From contig JAFQRJ010000003.1 in assembly GCA_017410145.1 (NCBI GenBank), forward strand, positions 38,494 to 102,493: a stretch of DNA of 64,000 nucleotides. The letters run 5' to 3'. Both the position numbers and the translations under genes were made by a program. Shown one piece after another: positions 17,039 to 25,477 of this stretch. Under the pieces are notes generated by a model. That model did not search any database, had not been told where the DNA came from, and saw only the letters and a list, made by a program, of their open reading frames with translations. Each line of letters starts with the position of its first letter. The first letter of the stretch is position 1. Origin of the DNA: Tyzzerella sp. (lineage in GTDB: Bacteria > Bacillota > Clostridia > Lachnospirales > Lachnospiraceae).

Positions 17039-18598
17039 TTATAGTATACTCATATTTTCCTTAAAAATCAATAACCTGTCACCTGCTTTTAGCTTTTCTC
17101 CACTCACATCATTCAGTTCTTTAATCGCATCAACGCTCGTGCTGTAACGCTTTGCAAGGGACCACAAATCATCCTCCGGTTTTACGATATATCCAACGAT
17201 GCTTGGTCGCTTTTCCACTTCTTCCAACGAAAGCGGATGAACCTTTACTTGATGAATCATTTTGCGAGTTTGGCTTCTCTTAAAAAAACCGTGAAATGCA
17301 AGAGCTGCCTTTACTTCAATCTCATCGCCACCTTGCAATGTAATACTCAATTGTTCCAAAACAGCCGAAATATGGAAAGTCAGGTTTTCTTCTGCTTCTG
17401 CACATTCCATCAGATGGGAAAAAGGAACCACACCCTGCCATGTATCAAACGGCATATTATCATTGGCTTTCACAAACAGGAAGTTAATGTACAAAACCCC
17501 TTCAACCAACACGCCATCTTCTTTTACCACAGTACGTTCCACATGAATGGCACCGCTGCTGTGACATATTTGCAGTATTTCATTTTTTAATTCCGGTACA
17601 GACACCCGCTCCATGACTTTGCATTTAGAATTATTTTGTAAAACCAGCTGTTCATACTCAACATCCTTTGTTTCTAAAACACAGTTACAATCCAAAGAGT
17701 ACATATCTTCTAGGATTTCCACTTCTTCTTCCTCATATGCAGCAAGACACACCTGCAGGGTTCCTTCAATACCAACAATTCGCATTTCTCCATCTTCATC
17801 TACGCGAATGTCCGTATGTACTTCCTCCAAATTAGCCTGCACATAATGATACATGGTTTCGTCTACACCATAGCACTCAATACGCCCTTGATATGGTACG
17901 ACTTGTTCTATCCAATCAATTTTTCCATCCGGTGATTCGTAAAAACAAAAAGCCAACAACTCACCGGTCAACTGAAGCTCATCCACTGCAAGTTTGGTAT
18001 CCAGTTTTCGATTTACAACGTCGGTCCATAGCATGATGCCAATCGTTTCTTTGGTTCCCGGCAATACCAATTCTTCTTTAATACGATAGGTGTCTTTTTT
18101 TGATGTGTGTAGTTTTAACAACTCTATGCTCTCTTGCTTTTTGTAAATATTTCCTCCCGCTTCCACATCGGTTGGAATCTCCTCTATCCTTTGCTTTTCT
18201 GATTCCAATTCCATTTCTACCATTGCTTTTATTCGCAGTTTTCGAGAATGTACAATATGAGGTTTTAATTCCACTCGTACCGATTTTATATCCAGATTTT
18301 TATCTGCCCCGTCTTCTGCGTACACCATTTCTACAAATGGAATTTTACCCTCTAAACAAGAGAAGGTAGGTTCAAAGCCCTCCGCTACATACAGAATCTG
18401 AAACTCAACCTTTCCCTGCACCCTCAGGTAGTTTTCCACAGGTTTGACCTCGTCAATTCGGACACGTCCATCACTCATAACGATGCTTTGCACATCATTT
18501 TTGATATCCGGCACATTAAAATCTTCGTCCAACATGAACTGATTGGTCAGTCTTCGCTCTACACAATTTGTCTCAATTTGTTTTGTAATTACTTCCAT
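17039..18598 (-). CDS. SPOCS (DUF3794) domain protein with C-terminal LysM
   Basis: A 519-residue probable spore coat or cortex protein. Three DUF3794/SPOCS beta-rich units are visible, for example FMLDEDFNVPDIKNDVQSIV followed by DEVKPVENYLRVQGKVEFQILYV near residues 22-75, and repeats of the same pattern around 165-270 and 335-440. The C-terminus (about 470-515) is a LysM peptidoglycan-binding motif: GYIVKPEDDLWSLAKRYSTS, IKELNDVSGEKLKAGDRLLIF. No signal peptide, which fits assembly on the forespore surface from the mother cell. It follows a PrcB-like gene in the opposite transcription order, that is, it is upstream of that gene by 12 bases. Confidence 0.87.
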   Translation of the reverse strand: MEVITKQIETNCVERRLTNQFMLDEDFNVPDIKNDVQSIVMSDGRVRIDEVKPVENYLRVQGKVEFQILYVAEGFEPTFSCLEGKIPFVEMVYAEDGADKNLDIKSVRVELKPHIVHSRKLRIKAMVEMELESEKQRIEEIPTDVEAGGNIYKKQESIELLKLHTSKKDTYRIKEELVLPGTKETIGIMLWTDVVNRKLDTKLAVDELQLTGELLAFCFYESPDGKIDWIEQVVPYQGRIECYGVDETMYHYVQANLEEVHTDIRVDEDGEMRIVGIEGTLQVCLAAYEEEEVEILEDMYSLDCNCVLETKDVEYEQLVLQNNSKCKVMERVSVPELKNEILQICHSSGAIHVERTVVKEDGVLVEGVLYINFLFVKANDNMPFDTWQGVVPFSHLMECAEAEENLTFHISAVLEQLSITLQGGDEIEVKAALAFHGFFKRSQTRKMIHQVKVHPLSLEEVEKRPSIVGYIVKPEDDLWSLAKRYSTSVDAIKELNDVSGEKLKAGDRLLIFKENMSIL

Positions 18599-18610
18599 TC
18601 CTGCTCTCCT

Positions 18611-19030
18611 TTACTGAAATACAACATTCTTGTCGATAAACTCTGTTTTGATTACGATATAGGCTTTCGTCTCCCTCTCTATAATCTTTTCATCTTTTGC
18701 AGGTCCGATTAAATTCGTATGTATGTAGATTGCATTTTCACTTTCGTAAAGTTCCTTCACTTGAATACTGTAGCCTGTGGCTGGCTGCTCCCCATACCCT
18801 ACGGCAATATATAGGTCTCCGTTATCAGCGTAGGTCAGTTTAAACGGTTTGTCTTCTTTTTCGTCAATCATCTCCTCTAAGGCTTCCGGTATATCATCTT
18901 CATCTACCACAGTAAAATCAATATCTCTGAGTTTTTTCGTGCTGATGGTTTGTGCTGAGCAAGCAGTGAACAACATCATAATGAACGCACTCAAACATAA
19001 GAGTAGTATGGCTGGATTTTTCTTTTTCAT
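18611..19030 (-). CDS. PrcB-like lipoprotein
   Basis: A small lipoprotein, 139 residues. The signal peptide MKKKNPAILLLCLSAFIMML ends in a TAC lipobox. The soluble part matches the PrcB C-terminal family (YADNGDLYIAVGYGEQPATGYSI, then a hydrophobic strand and NLIGPAKDEKII). In Treponema, PrcB is part of a surface protease complex; here only the domain is shared. An ATG at 19045 is in frame, but GGAG 5 bases before 19030 favours the shorter form. Correction of order: transcription is leftward, so this gene stands downstream of plsC and upstream of the SPOCS-LysM gene's 5' side is not shared; it ends 12 bases from that gene's start. Confidence 0.72.
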   Translation of the reverse strand: MKKKNPAILLLCLSAFIMMLFTACSAQTISTKKLRDIDFTVVDEDDIPEALEEMIDEKEDKPFKLTYADNGDLYIAVGYGEQPATGYSIQVKELYESENAIYIHTNLIGPAKDEKIIERETKAYIVIKTEFIDKNVVFQ

Positions 19031-19080
19031 TGTAACTCCACTCATAGTTTCTCTACTATCTTACGCAGAGTGGCAAAGAA

Positions 19081-19108
19081 AAAGACCTGAACTTTCATTC
19101 AGATCTTT
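19081..19108 (-). terminator. Terminator overlapping the plsC stop codon
   Basis: Leftward, AAAGATCTGAA pairs with TTCAGGTCTTT around TGAAAG and runs into TTCTTT. The plsC stop codon lies in the 5' arm of the stem. Confidence 0.75.
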
Positions 19109-19833
19109 TTGGCATTCTTCTTTATTGTATCTTCAATTATCTTCTGGCACGTTGCCCCAATATGTTTCTGCTCTTCCCTATCCAAATCTTTCGGATAAAT
19201 TGGTTTCCCATATTCTAAAATGACATGTGTCTTTTTTATCCTTGGCAAATGATTTTCAAAAATATCAGCCGTGTTGTTTATAGACACCGGGACAATCGGG
19301 CATCCGGTTTTCAATGCGATTTTAAAGGAACCTTCCTTAAACGGAAGCATACTGAGTTCTTCTCCTTTGTTGCGTGTTCCTTCCGGGAAAATAAAGATTG
19401 AGACCCCTTGTTTCACATACTCGATTGCCTGCAAAATAGTTTTCATTCCTTGTTTGATGTCCTTGCGGTCAAGAAATAGACAGTATAAATATCGCATCCA
19501 CACACGGAAGGATGGCACCTTGTTCATGGTATCCTTAGAGACAAATCCGGTCAAATTCTCACACTGTACATATGCAATGAGAATATCGAAAAAGCCTCGG
19601 TGATTACCTACATAAAGGGCTGCTTCCTTCGGCATATTCTCCTTTCCAATTACCGTGATTTTAACCCCACTAATCCACAGCACAACTCTGAATGCCCACT
19701 GTACAATACGAAGGGAGCTTATGTCCTTCGCCTTTTTATTAAATTTTCCAACAATCCATTCTATGAAGAACAAAATGTAAGAAAACAACAAGAACAACAC
19801 CACAAATAATACTGCAATGATAAATCGAATCAT
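19099..19833 (-). CDS. plsC: 1-acyl-sn-glycerol-3-phosphate acyltransferase
   Basis: A 244-residue membrane enzyme that acylates lysophosphatidic acid to phosphatidic acid. It begins with a hydrophobic anchor (MIRFIIAVLFVVLFLLFSYI) and has all four acyltransferase blocks: VGNHRGFFD (H-x4-D), the LDRKD/arginine block, IFPEGTRNKG and CPIVPVSINN. Standard length. GGAGAGGAAG precedes the start by about 8 bases. malQ ends 17 bases upstream, so it may share the malQ promoter. Confidence 0.92.
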   Translation of the reverse strand: MIRFIIAVLFVVLFLLFSYILFFIEWIVGKFNKKAKDISSLRIVQWAFRVVLWISGVKITVIGKENMPKEAALYVGNHRGFFDILIAYVQCENLTGFVSKDTMNKVPSFRVWMRYLYCLFLDRKDIKQGMKTILQAIEYVKQGVSIFIFPEGTRNKGEELSMLPFKEGSFKIALKTGCPIVPVSINNTADIFENHLPRIKKTHVILEYGKPIYPKDLDREEQKHIGATCQKIIEDTIKKNAKKI

Positions 19834-19850
19834 ATGTTTATCTTCCTCTC

Positions 19851-21353
19851 CTATCTTCCATAGATGCGTGTGATGTTACACAGCGCCTTTGCAAGTCCCT
19901 CTGACAACGCATCCTTTCTATAACGCCATGACCAATTGTCTGTTCCAACCCCCGGCGTATTCATGCGTCCTTCTTCACCAATTCCCAGTATATCCTGCAT
20001 CGGGAAAATGGCATATGTAGCAATCGTACCCATACAAGTACGGATAAAATCCCAATGGATATTATATCCATCTGTATTCATATAATAGCGAACCTTGTCT
20101 CTAGAATATTCAGAAGCATTCGCATACCAACCTTTCGTGGTATTATTATCATGTGTCCCTGTATAGCACACGCAGTTTGTCGTATCAAACTGATGTGGTA
20201 AGAACGTACTTTCATCACCCGCATCAAATCCAAACTGTAGCACCCTCATACCTGGAAGCTTAAAACGGTCTCGAAGTGCTTCCACCTCCGGTGTAATAAT
20301 TCCCAAATCTTCTGCAATAATAGGAAGGTCTTCGCCTAATTCCTTCCCAAATGCGAGAAATAACTCTTCTCTCGGACCAGGAACCCATTTCCCATTGATT
20401 GCGGTTTCCTCTCCATATGGAACTGCCCAATAGCTTTCCAAACCACGAAAATGATCAATACGCAAATAGTCCGTTAATTTCAACTGATGGCGTACTCTTT
20501 GAACCCACCATTTAAACCCATCCTTCTTCTGTGCCTTCCAGTCATAAAGTGGATTGCCCCAAAGCTGACCGGTTGCTGAGAAATAGTCCGGTGGTACTCC
20601 TGCAACCACAACAGGATAACCTTCGCTGTCCAATTGAAACAATTCTTGATTGGCCCACACGTCTGCGCTATCCAATGATACGAATAGTGGAATATCTCCA
20701 ATGATTTCAATGTCATTTTCATTGGCATACTCTTTTAATTCTAACCACTCTTTGTGGAACATAAACTGCACAAAATAATAATATTTTACTTCTTCCTTCA
20801 AAAGCTCCTGCAATTTTTCTTTCACTTCGGCTGTCGGCCTGCGGTATTCTTCTTTCCAAGCAAGCCACTCTCTGCCCTCATGCATATCTTTGCACGCCAT
20901 GTAAAGCGCATAATCGCCGAGCCAGTCCATGTTATCTGCCAAGAAGTCCTCATACTCCTCCAACAGCACCTTATCAGCCTTCTCCTGAAATCGTGAAGCT
21001 GCCAGTCTTAATATCCTTGTCTTCCAAGGAATAATTGCACCATAATCTACTTTATCCTCTTGACCAACTGGACAGTCGTTAAGTTCCCACACTTCCAACA
21101 ACCCCAATTTCATCAAACATTCCGGGCTTATCAATAATGGCTGTCCTGCAAATGCAGAAAAACCTTGATATGGAGAATCTCCAAACCCAGTTGGGGTCAA
21201 TGGCAAAGTCTGCCACAAATGCTGTCCGGATGCCTTTAAAAAATCTATAAAATCGTAGGCTGCCTGTCCCAAATCTCCAATCCCATACGGTGATGGAAGT
21301 GAAGTTGGGTGGAGCAATATGCCTGAAACTCTTGCTTTTTTTACATTACTCAT
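19851..21353 (-). CDS. malQ: 4-alpha-glucanotransferase (amylomaltase, GH77)
   Basis: A 500-residue cytoplasmic enzyme that transfers maltooligosaccharide chains and releases glucose. Family landmarks: GILLHPTSLPSPYGIGDLG at the N-terminus, GDIPLFVSLDSADVWANQELFQLD, the nucleophile region LRIDHFRGLESYWAVPYGEE, the acid/base IIAEDLGIITPEVEALRD, and YTGTHDNNTTKGW. Length agrees with bacterial GH77. It has its own promoter, divergent from pncB. It suggests starch or glycogen use, in keeping with the sugar lipoprotein at the left edge. Confidence 0.95.
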   Translation of the reverse strand: MSNVKKARVSGILLHPTSLPSPYGIGDLGQAAYDFIDFLKASGQHLWQTLPLTPTGFGDSPYQGFSAFAGQPLLISPECLMKLGLLEVWELNDCPVGQEDKVDYGAIIPWKTRILRLAASRFQEKADKVLLEEYEDFLADNMDWLGDYALYMACKDMHEGREWLAWKEEYRRPTAEVKEKLQELLKEEVKYYYFVQFMFHKEWLELKEYANENDIEIIGDIPLFVSLDSADVWANQELFQLDSEGYPVVVAGVPPDYFSATGQLWGNPLYDWKAQKKDGFKWWVQRVRHQLKLTDYLRIDHFRGLESYWAVPYGEETAINGKWVPGPREELFLAFGKELGEDLPIIAEDLGIITPEVEALRDRFKLPGMRVLQFGFDAGDESTFLPHQFDTTNCVCYTGTHDNNTTKGWYANASEYSRDKVRYYMNTDGYNIHWDFIRTCMGTIATYAIFPMQDILGIGEEGRMNTPGVGTDNWSWRYRKDALSEGLAKALCNITRIYGR

Positions 21354-21389
21354 ATCGTGATCCTCATTCTTTTCATTTACAATATAGAT

Positions 21390-21418
21390 ATTATACTAGA
21401 CTATTTTTCCAAAGGCAA
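21390..21418 (-). promoter_or_regulatory. malQ promoter
   Basis: Leftward TTGCCT (21418-21413), 17 bases, then TATAAT (21395-21390). The -10 lies inside copy 1 of a near-repeat found twice in this divergent region. Confidence 0.65.
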
Positions 21419-21429
21419 CTTTTTTGAAA

Positions 21430-21458
21430 TTTACATTTGCAATATAGAGTGTTATACT
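21430..21458 (+). promoter_or_regulatory. pncB promoter
   Basis: TTTACA (21430-21435), 17 bases, TATACT (21453-21458), about 45 bases before the pncB start codon. It drives pncB and probably ddl and murF. Confidence 0.65.
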
Positions 21459-21503
21459 AATAAGAAAGACTTTTACAAAGTAGAAAAAAGGAGTTGAAGA
21501 AAC

Positions 21504-22952
21504 ATGAGCAGAAATCTCACTTTACTAACAGATCTTTATGAATTGACAATGATGCAGGGATACTTTGAACGCCAAGCAAACGACATTGTTGTGTTTGACA
21601 TGTTTTTCCGTTCAAATCCTAACAAATCCGGATACTCGATTGCCGCAGGACTAGACCAGGTAATTCAGTATATAAAAGATTTAAACTTTACCTATGACGA
21701 TGTTGCGTATTTACGTAGTTTAGGCATCTTTAGCGAAGAATTCTTAAACTACCTTAGTGGCTTTCATTTTAGCGGAAATCTTTATGCGATTCCGGAAGGA
21801 ACCGTCGTTTTCCCAAGAGAACCTCTTATTAAAGTGGTTGCACCGATTATGGAAGCTCAATTAATAGAGACCGCAATTTTAAATATTGTAAATCACCAAT
21901 CTCTGATTGCAACCAAAGCGGCTCGCGTGGTTTATGCTGCCGAAGGCGATGGTATTATGGAGTTTGGTCTTAGACGTGCCCAAGGACCGGATGCCGGACT
22001 TTATGGTGCAAGAGCAGCCATGATTGGTGGATGTATCGGAACCTCCAACGTTCTGGCAGGACAAATGTTTGACGTCCCTGTAAAAGGTACCCACGCCCAT
22101 AGTTGGATTATGAGTTTCCCGGATGAATATACGGCATTTAAAACGTATGCCAATTTATATCCAAGTGCTTGTATTTTACTTGTTGATACCTATGACACTC
22201 TAAAATCCGGTGTGCCGAACGCAATTCGCGTGTTTACCGAGATGCAAAAAGCCGGCATCCCTCTTACAAACTACGGTATCCGCCTCGACAGCGGAGACCT
22301 TGCATATTTATCTAAGAAAGCTCGTAAAATGTTAGATGAGGCAGGGTTTGAAACTGCTGTCATTTCCGCATCCAACGACTTGGATGAATTCTTAATTCAC
22401 GATTTAAAAATCCAAGGTGCAAAAATCACTTCTTGGGGTGTAGGTACGAACTTGATAACTTCGAAGGATTGTCCTTCTTTTGGTGGCGTATATAAACTGG
22501 CTGCCATTCAACAAGAAGACGGCACTTTTATCTCCAAAATTAAGCTTTCTGAAAACTCAGAAAAGATTACAAACCCAGGAAACAAAACCGTTTATCGTAT
22601 CTATGACAATGAGACAGGCAAGATGCGTGCCGACTTGATTTGCTTTGCTGATGAGACCTTTGATGAAACACAAGATTTGAAAATATTTGACCCGATGGAA
22701 CCTTGGAAAAAAACAAAACTTTACGGCGGAACTTACCACATGCGTGAAATTCTTGTTCCTGTTTTCATTAATGGTCAATGCGTATACGAATCTCCGAGTG
22801 TTATGGAGATTGCAGCATACTGCAAACAAGAAAAAGACACCTTGTGGGATGAAACGAAACGTCTCTTTAACCCACATAAGGTTTATATTGATTTGTCTCA
22901 GAAATTATTCGATGAGAAACAAGCTTTATTAAATCAAATGGATAAGGAATAA
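21504..22952 (+). CDS. pncB: Nicotinate phosphoribosyltransferase
   Basis: Makes nicotinate mononucleotide from nicotinate and PRPP in NAD salvage. The 482-residue chain has LLTDLYELTMMQGYF, EFGLRRAQGPDAGLYGARAA, KGTHAHSWIMSFPDE with the catalytic His, GIRLDSGDLAYLSKKAR and the PRPP-site ITSWGVGTNLITS. This long form is the one common in Firmicutes. AAGGAG lies 9 bases before the ATG. ddl begins 18 bases after the stop with its own ribosome site, so the three rightward genes are likely one operon. Confidence 0.95.
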   Translation: MSRNLTLLTDLYELTMMQGYFERQANDIVVFDMFFRSNPNKSGYSIAAGLDQVIQYIKDLNFTYDDVAYLRSLGIFSEEFLNYLSGFHFSGNLYAIPEGTVVFPREPLIKVVAPIMEAQLIETAILNIVNHQSLIATKAARVVYAAEGDGIMEFGLRRAQGPDAGLYGARAAMIGGCIGTSNVLAGQMFDVPVKGTHAHSWIMSFPDEYTAFKTYANLYPSACILLVDTYDTLKSGVPNAIRVFTEMQKAGIPLTNYGIRLDSGDLAYLSKKARKMLDEAGFETAVISASNDLDEFLIHDLKIQGAKITSWGVGTNLITSKDCPSFGGVYKLAAIQQEDGTFISKIKLSENSEKITNPGNKTVYRIYDNETGKMRADLICFADETFDETQDLKIFDPMEPWKKTKLYGGTYHMREILVPVFINGQCVYESPSVMEIAAYCKQEKDTLWDETKRLFNPHKVYIDLSQKLFDEKQALLNQMDKE

Positions 22953-22970
22953 TAAAGGAGTATTGTAAAT

Positions 22971-24026
22971 ATGAAAATCGTTGTTTTAGCTGGTGGTTTA
23001 AGCACTGAACGTGATGTATCACTTGCATCCGGTGCCGGAATCTGTAAAACTTTAAGAGAAAGAGGTCACGATGCTTTTCTTCTTGATGTATATTTAGGTT
23101 TCCCGAAGGCCCCGGAAAACTTAGAAAAGGTGTTTTCACTTCCAAATGCCGGGCTTGAAATTGCAGAAGGAATCAAAACAACAGAGCCGGACTTGGCTGC
23201 TATTAAAGCTTCCAGAGAAGACCAGACCGATTGCTTTGTGGGACCAAATGTCATTGAAATATGCCGCCTGGCAGATATTGTTTTTATGGCCCTTCACGGT
23301 GATGTTGGGGAAAATGGTAAATTACAGGCTACATTCGATATTCTGGGAATCCGCTATACCGGTCCAAATTATTTAGGAAGTGCTCTCGCAATGGATAAAG
23401 GCATTGCGAAACAGATCTTTAAGACATCCGGCGTCCCTACGCCCCTTGGATGCGCCCTAAAAAAAGCGGATAGAAATAAGTCCCTGTCTGATTTGGGCTT
23501 AAAACTTCCGGTGGTTGTAAAACCTTGTTCCGGAGGATCTAGTATTGGTGTGTATATTGTACATACAGAAGATGAATATTATAATGCAATCCAGAACTCT
23601 TTCTGCTACGAGGACGAGGTTGTAATTGAACCTTATATCAAAGGACGGGAATTTGCCTGTGGCATTATTGACGGCAAAGCACTTCCTGTCATTGAAATTA
23701 TTCCTAAAACCGGATTCTTCGATTATGCCAACAAATATCAGGCCGGAGCAACGGAAGAAATCTGTCCGGCGCAGATTCCGGAAGAAGTTGCTGAAAGAAT
23801 CCAACGTGCAACAGAGCTTGCATTTCAGTCACTGAAATTAGATGTGTACTCCCGTGCAGATTTTCTCTGGGATGAAAATGACGATATTTATTGTCTGGAG
23901 GTAAACACCCTCCCAGGTATGACTTCTGCGAGCTTGCTTCCGCAGGAAGCTGCCGCTGCAGGTATTCCATACGGAGAACTCTGCGAACTTATTATCAAAA
24001 AATCATTAGAACGTTACAACGTCTAA
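22971..24026 (+). CDS. ddl: D-alanine--D-alanine ligase
   Basis: ATP-grasp enzyme that joins two D-alanines for the peptidoglycan stem. Seen are the N-terminal LAGGLSTERDVSLASG, FMALHGDVGENG, the ATP-binding VVKPCSGGSSIGVYIV, and the C-terminal metal/ligand site YCLEVNTLPGMTSASLLPQEA. 351 residues. It stands directly before murF, whose substrate is its product, which supports a coherent wall-precursor pair. Confidence 0.95.
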   Translation: MKIVVLAGGLSTERDVSLASGAGICKTLRERGHDAFLLDVYLGFPKAPENLEKVFSLPNAGLEIAEGIKTTEPDLAAIKASREDQTDCFVGPNVIEICRLADIVFMALHGDVGENGKLQATFDILGIRYTGPNYLGSALAMDKGIAKQIFKTSGVPTPLGCALKKADRNKSLSDLGLKLPVVVKPCSGGSSIGVYIVHTEDEYYNAIQNSFCYEDEVVIEPYIKGREFACGIIDGKALPVIEIIPKTGFFDYANKYQAGATEEICPAQIPEEVAERIQRATELAFQSLKLDVYSRADFLWDENDDIYCLEVNTLPGMTSASLLPQEAAAAGIPYGELCELIIKKSLERYNV

Positions 24027-24040
24027 TTGGAGGAAAAACC

Positions 24041-25408
24041 ATGAAAGCAATGTCTTTAAAAGAAATCGCTGCTGCATGTGGCGGACATTACTATGGAGAA
24101 GAATCTAAGTTAAATAAAAAAGTAAGCGGTGTTGCAATTGACAGTCGCAAAATTGAAGAAGGCTATTTATTTATTCCAATAAAAGGTGCTCGCGTAGACG
24201 GGCACACTTTTATTTCTCAAGTTATGGAAAAAGGAGCACTTTGTACCTTAAGTGAGAAACCTTTGGATACAGAATCAGATACCTACATATTAGTAGAATC
24301 CTGCGAACAGGCCTTGAAAGACTTGGCAGAGCACTATCGCAATGCACTTGATATCAAGGTAATTGGTATTACAGGCAGCGTTGGCAAAACAAGCACCAAA
24401 GAAATGATTGCCTCAGTACTTTCACAAAAATACAATGTACTAAAGACGGCAGGCAACTTCAACAATGAAATCGGGCTTCCGCTGACCATTTTCAACATTC
24501 GCAAAGAGCACCAAGTGGCAGTTTTGGAAATGGGTATCAGTGATTTTGGAGAAATGCATCGCCTTGCAAAAATGGCAAGACCGGACATCTGTGTTATTAC
24601 AAATATCGGACTTTGCCATTTGGAAAACTTAATTGACCGGGATGGCATTCTGAAAGCAAAAACAGAAATGTTTGACTTTGCCAGACCAAGCGCTAAATTT
24701 ATTCTAAACGGCGATGACGATAAATTAATCACGGTAAAAGAATGGGAAGGACGTAATCCGATTTACTTTGGATTATCCACAGAGCTTGATGCTTATGCAA
24801 AAGATATCCACAGTCTTTCACTCAAAGGAACAGCCTGCACCATTTGTCTTGAGGATAACTCCTTCGCGGTTACAATTCCGATTCCGGGGCACCATATGGT
24901 GTACAACGCATTAGCCGGAGCCTTGGTCGGTCGCGAACTTGGTCTGAATCCTGAAGAAATCAAAGCCGGGATTGAGGCACTTGTCCCGGTATCCGGACGA
25001 AACAACTTGATAGAAACAGAAAAGTTCCTCATCATTGACGACTGCTATAATGCAAACCCAATTTCAACAAAAGCCTCCTTAGATGTACTGGCAACTGCGG
25101 ACACTCGTAAAGTCGCTATCTTAGGGGATATGTTTGAACTTGGGGAAAACGAAAAGGAACTTCATTACAATGTTGGACGGCACGCTGCCCAAAAAGAAAT
25201 AGATGTATGTATTTGTATTGGAAATCTCTCACAAGAGACAGCCAGAGGTGCTACTTCTTGTTCCAACTGCCAAGTAAAGCATTTTGAAACAAAGAAAGAT
25301 TTTTTAGCACAAGCAGGTGCCTTGCTTAAAACAGGAGATACCATTCTCGTAAAAGCTTCTCATGGAATGGAATTTCCTGAGATTGTGGAGAATTTGCAAA
25401 AATACTAA
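24041..25408 (+). CDS. murF: UDP-N-acetylmuramoyl-tripeptide--D-alanyl-D-alanine ligase
   Basis: Adds D-Ala-D-Ala to UDP-MurNAc-tripeptide. The 455-residue chain has the Mur-ligase P-loop GITGSVGKTSTKEM, NFNNEIGLPLTI, VLEMGISDFGEM, NIGLCHLENL and the C-terminal IIDDCYNANPISTKASLDVL. The open frame extends upstream to 23891 inside ddl, but TTGGAGGAAAAACC lies right before the ATG at 24041. It is 14 bases from the ddl stop. Confidence 0.95.
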   Translation: MKAMSLKEIAAACGGHYYGEESKLNKKVSGVAIDSRKIEEGYLFIPIKGARVDGHTFISQVMEKGALCTLSEKPLDTESDTYILVESCEQALKDLAEHYRNALDIKVIGITGSVGKTSTKEMIASVLSQKYNVLKTAGNFNNEIGLPLTIFNIRKEHQVAVLEMGISDFGEMHRLAKMARPDICVITNIGLCHLENLIDRDGILKAKTEMFDFARPSAKFILNGDDDKLITVKEWEGRNPIYFGLSTELDAYAKDIHSLSLKGTACTICLEDNSFAVTIPIPGHHMVYNALAGALVGRELGLNPEEIKAGIEALVPVSGRNNLIETEKFLIIDDCYNANPISTKASLDVLATADTRKVAILGDMFELGENEKELHYNVGRHAAQKEIDVCICIGNLSQETARGATSCSNCQVKHFETKKDFLAQAGALLKTGDTILVKASHGMEFPEIVENLQKY

Positions 25409-25429
25409 TGAAATAACATAAGCTTATAA

Positions 25430-25463
25430 AAAGGGAACGACCTATAAGAAAGTCGTTCCCTTT
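25430..25463. terminator. Bidirectional terminator between murF and pepD
   Basis: AAAGGGAACGAC (25430-25441) pairs with GTCGTTCCCTTT (25452-25463). Rightward it ends murF; leftward it is followed by TTTAT and ends pepD. Confidence 0.85.
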
Positions 25464-25477
25464 CATCATTTATATCA

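Larger units (their letters stand above)
21374..21459. repeat. Two near-identical 25-26 bp copies in the malQ-pncB divergent region
   Basis: CATTTACAATATAGATA-TTATACTA (21374-21398) and CATTTGCAATATAGAGTG TTATACTA (21434-21459) differ by a few bases and a one-base gap and start 60 bases apart. Copy 2 contains the pncB promoter core; copy 1 contains the malQ -10 on the other strand. It may be a duplicated promoter or a regulator site. Confidence 0.6.

Noticed and set aside
23891-24040. Longer murF frame starting inside ddl
   Set aside because: TTGGAGGAAAAACC directly precedes ATG 24041, and the protein then starts at the normal family position.
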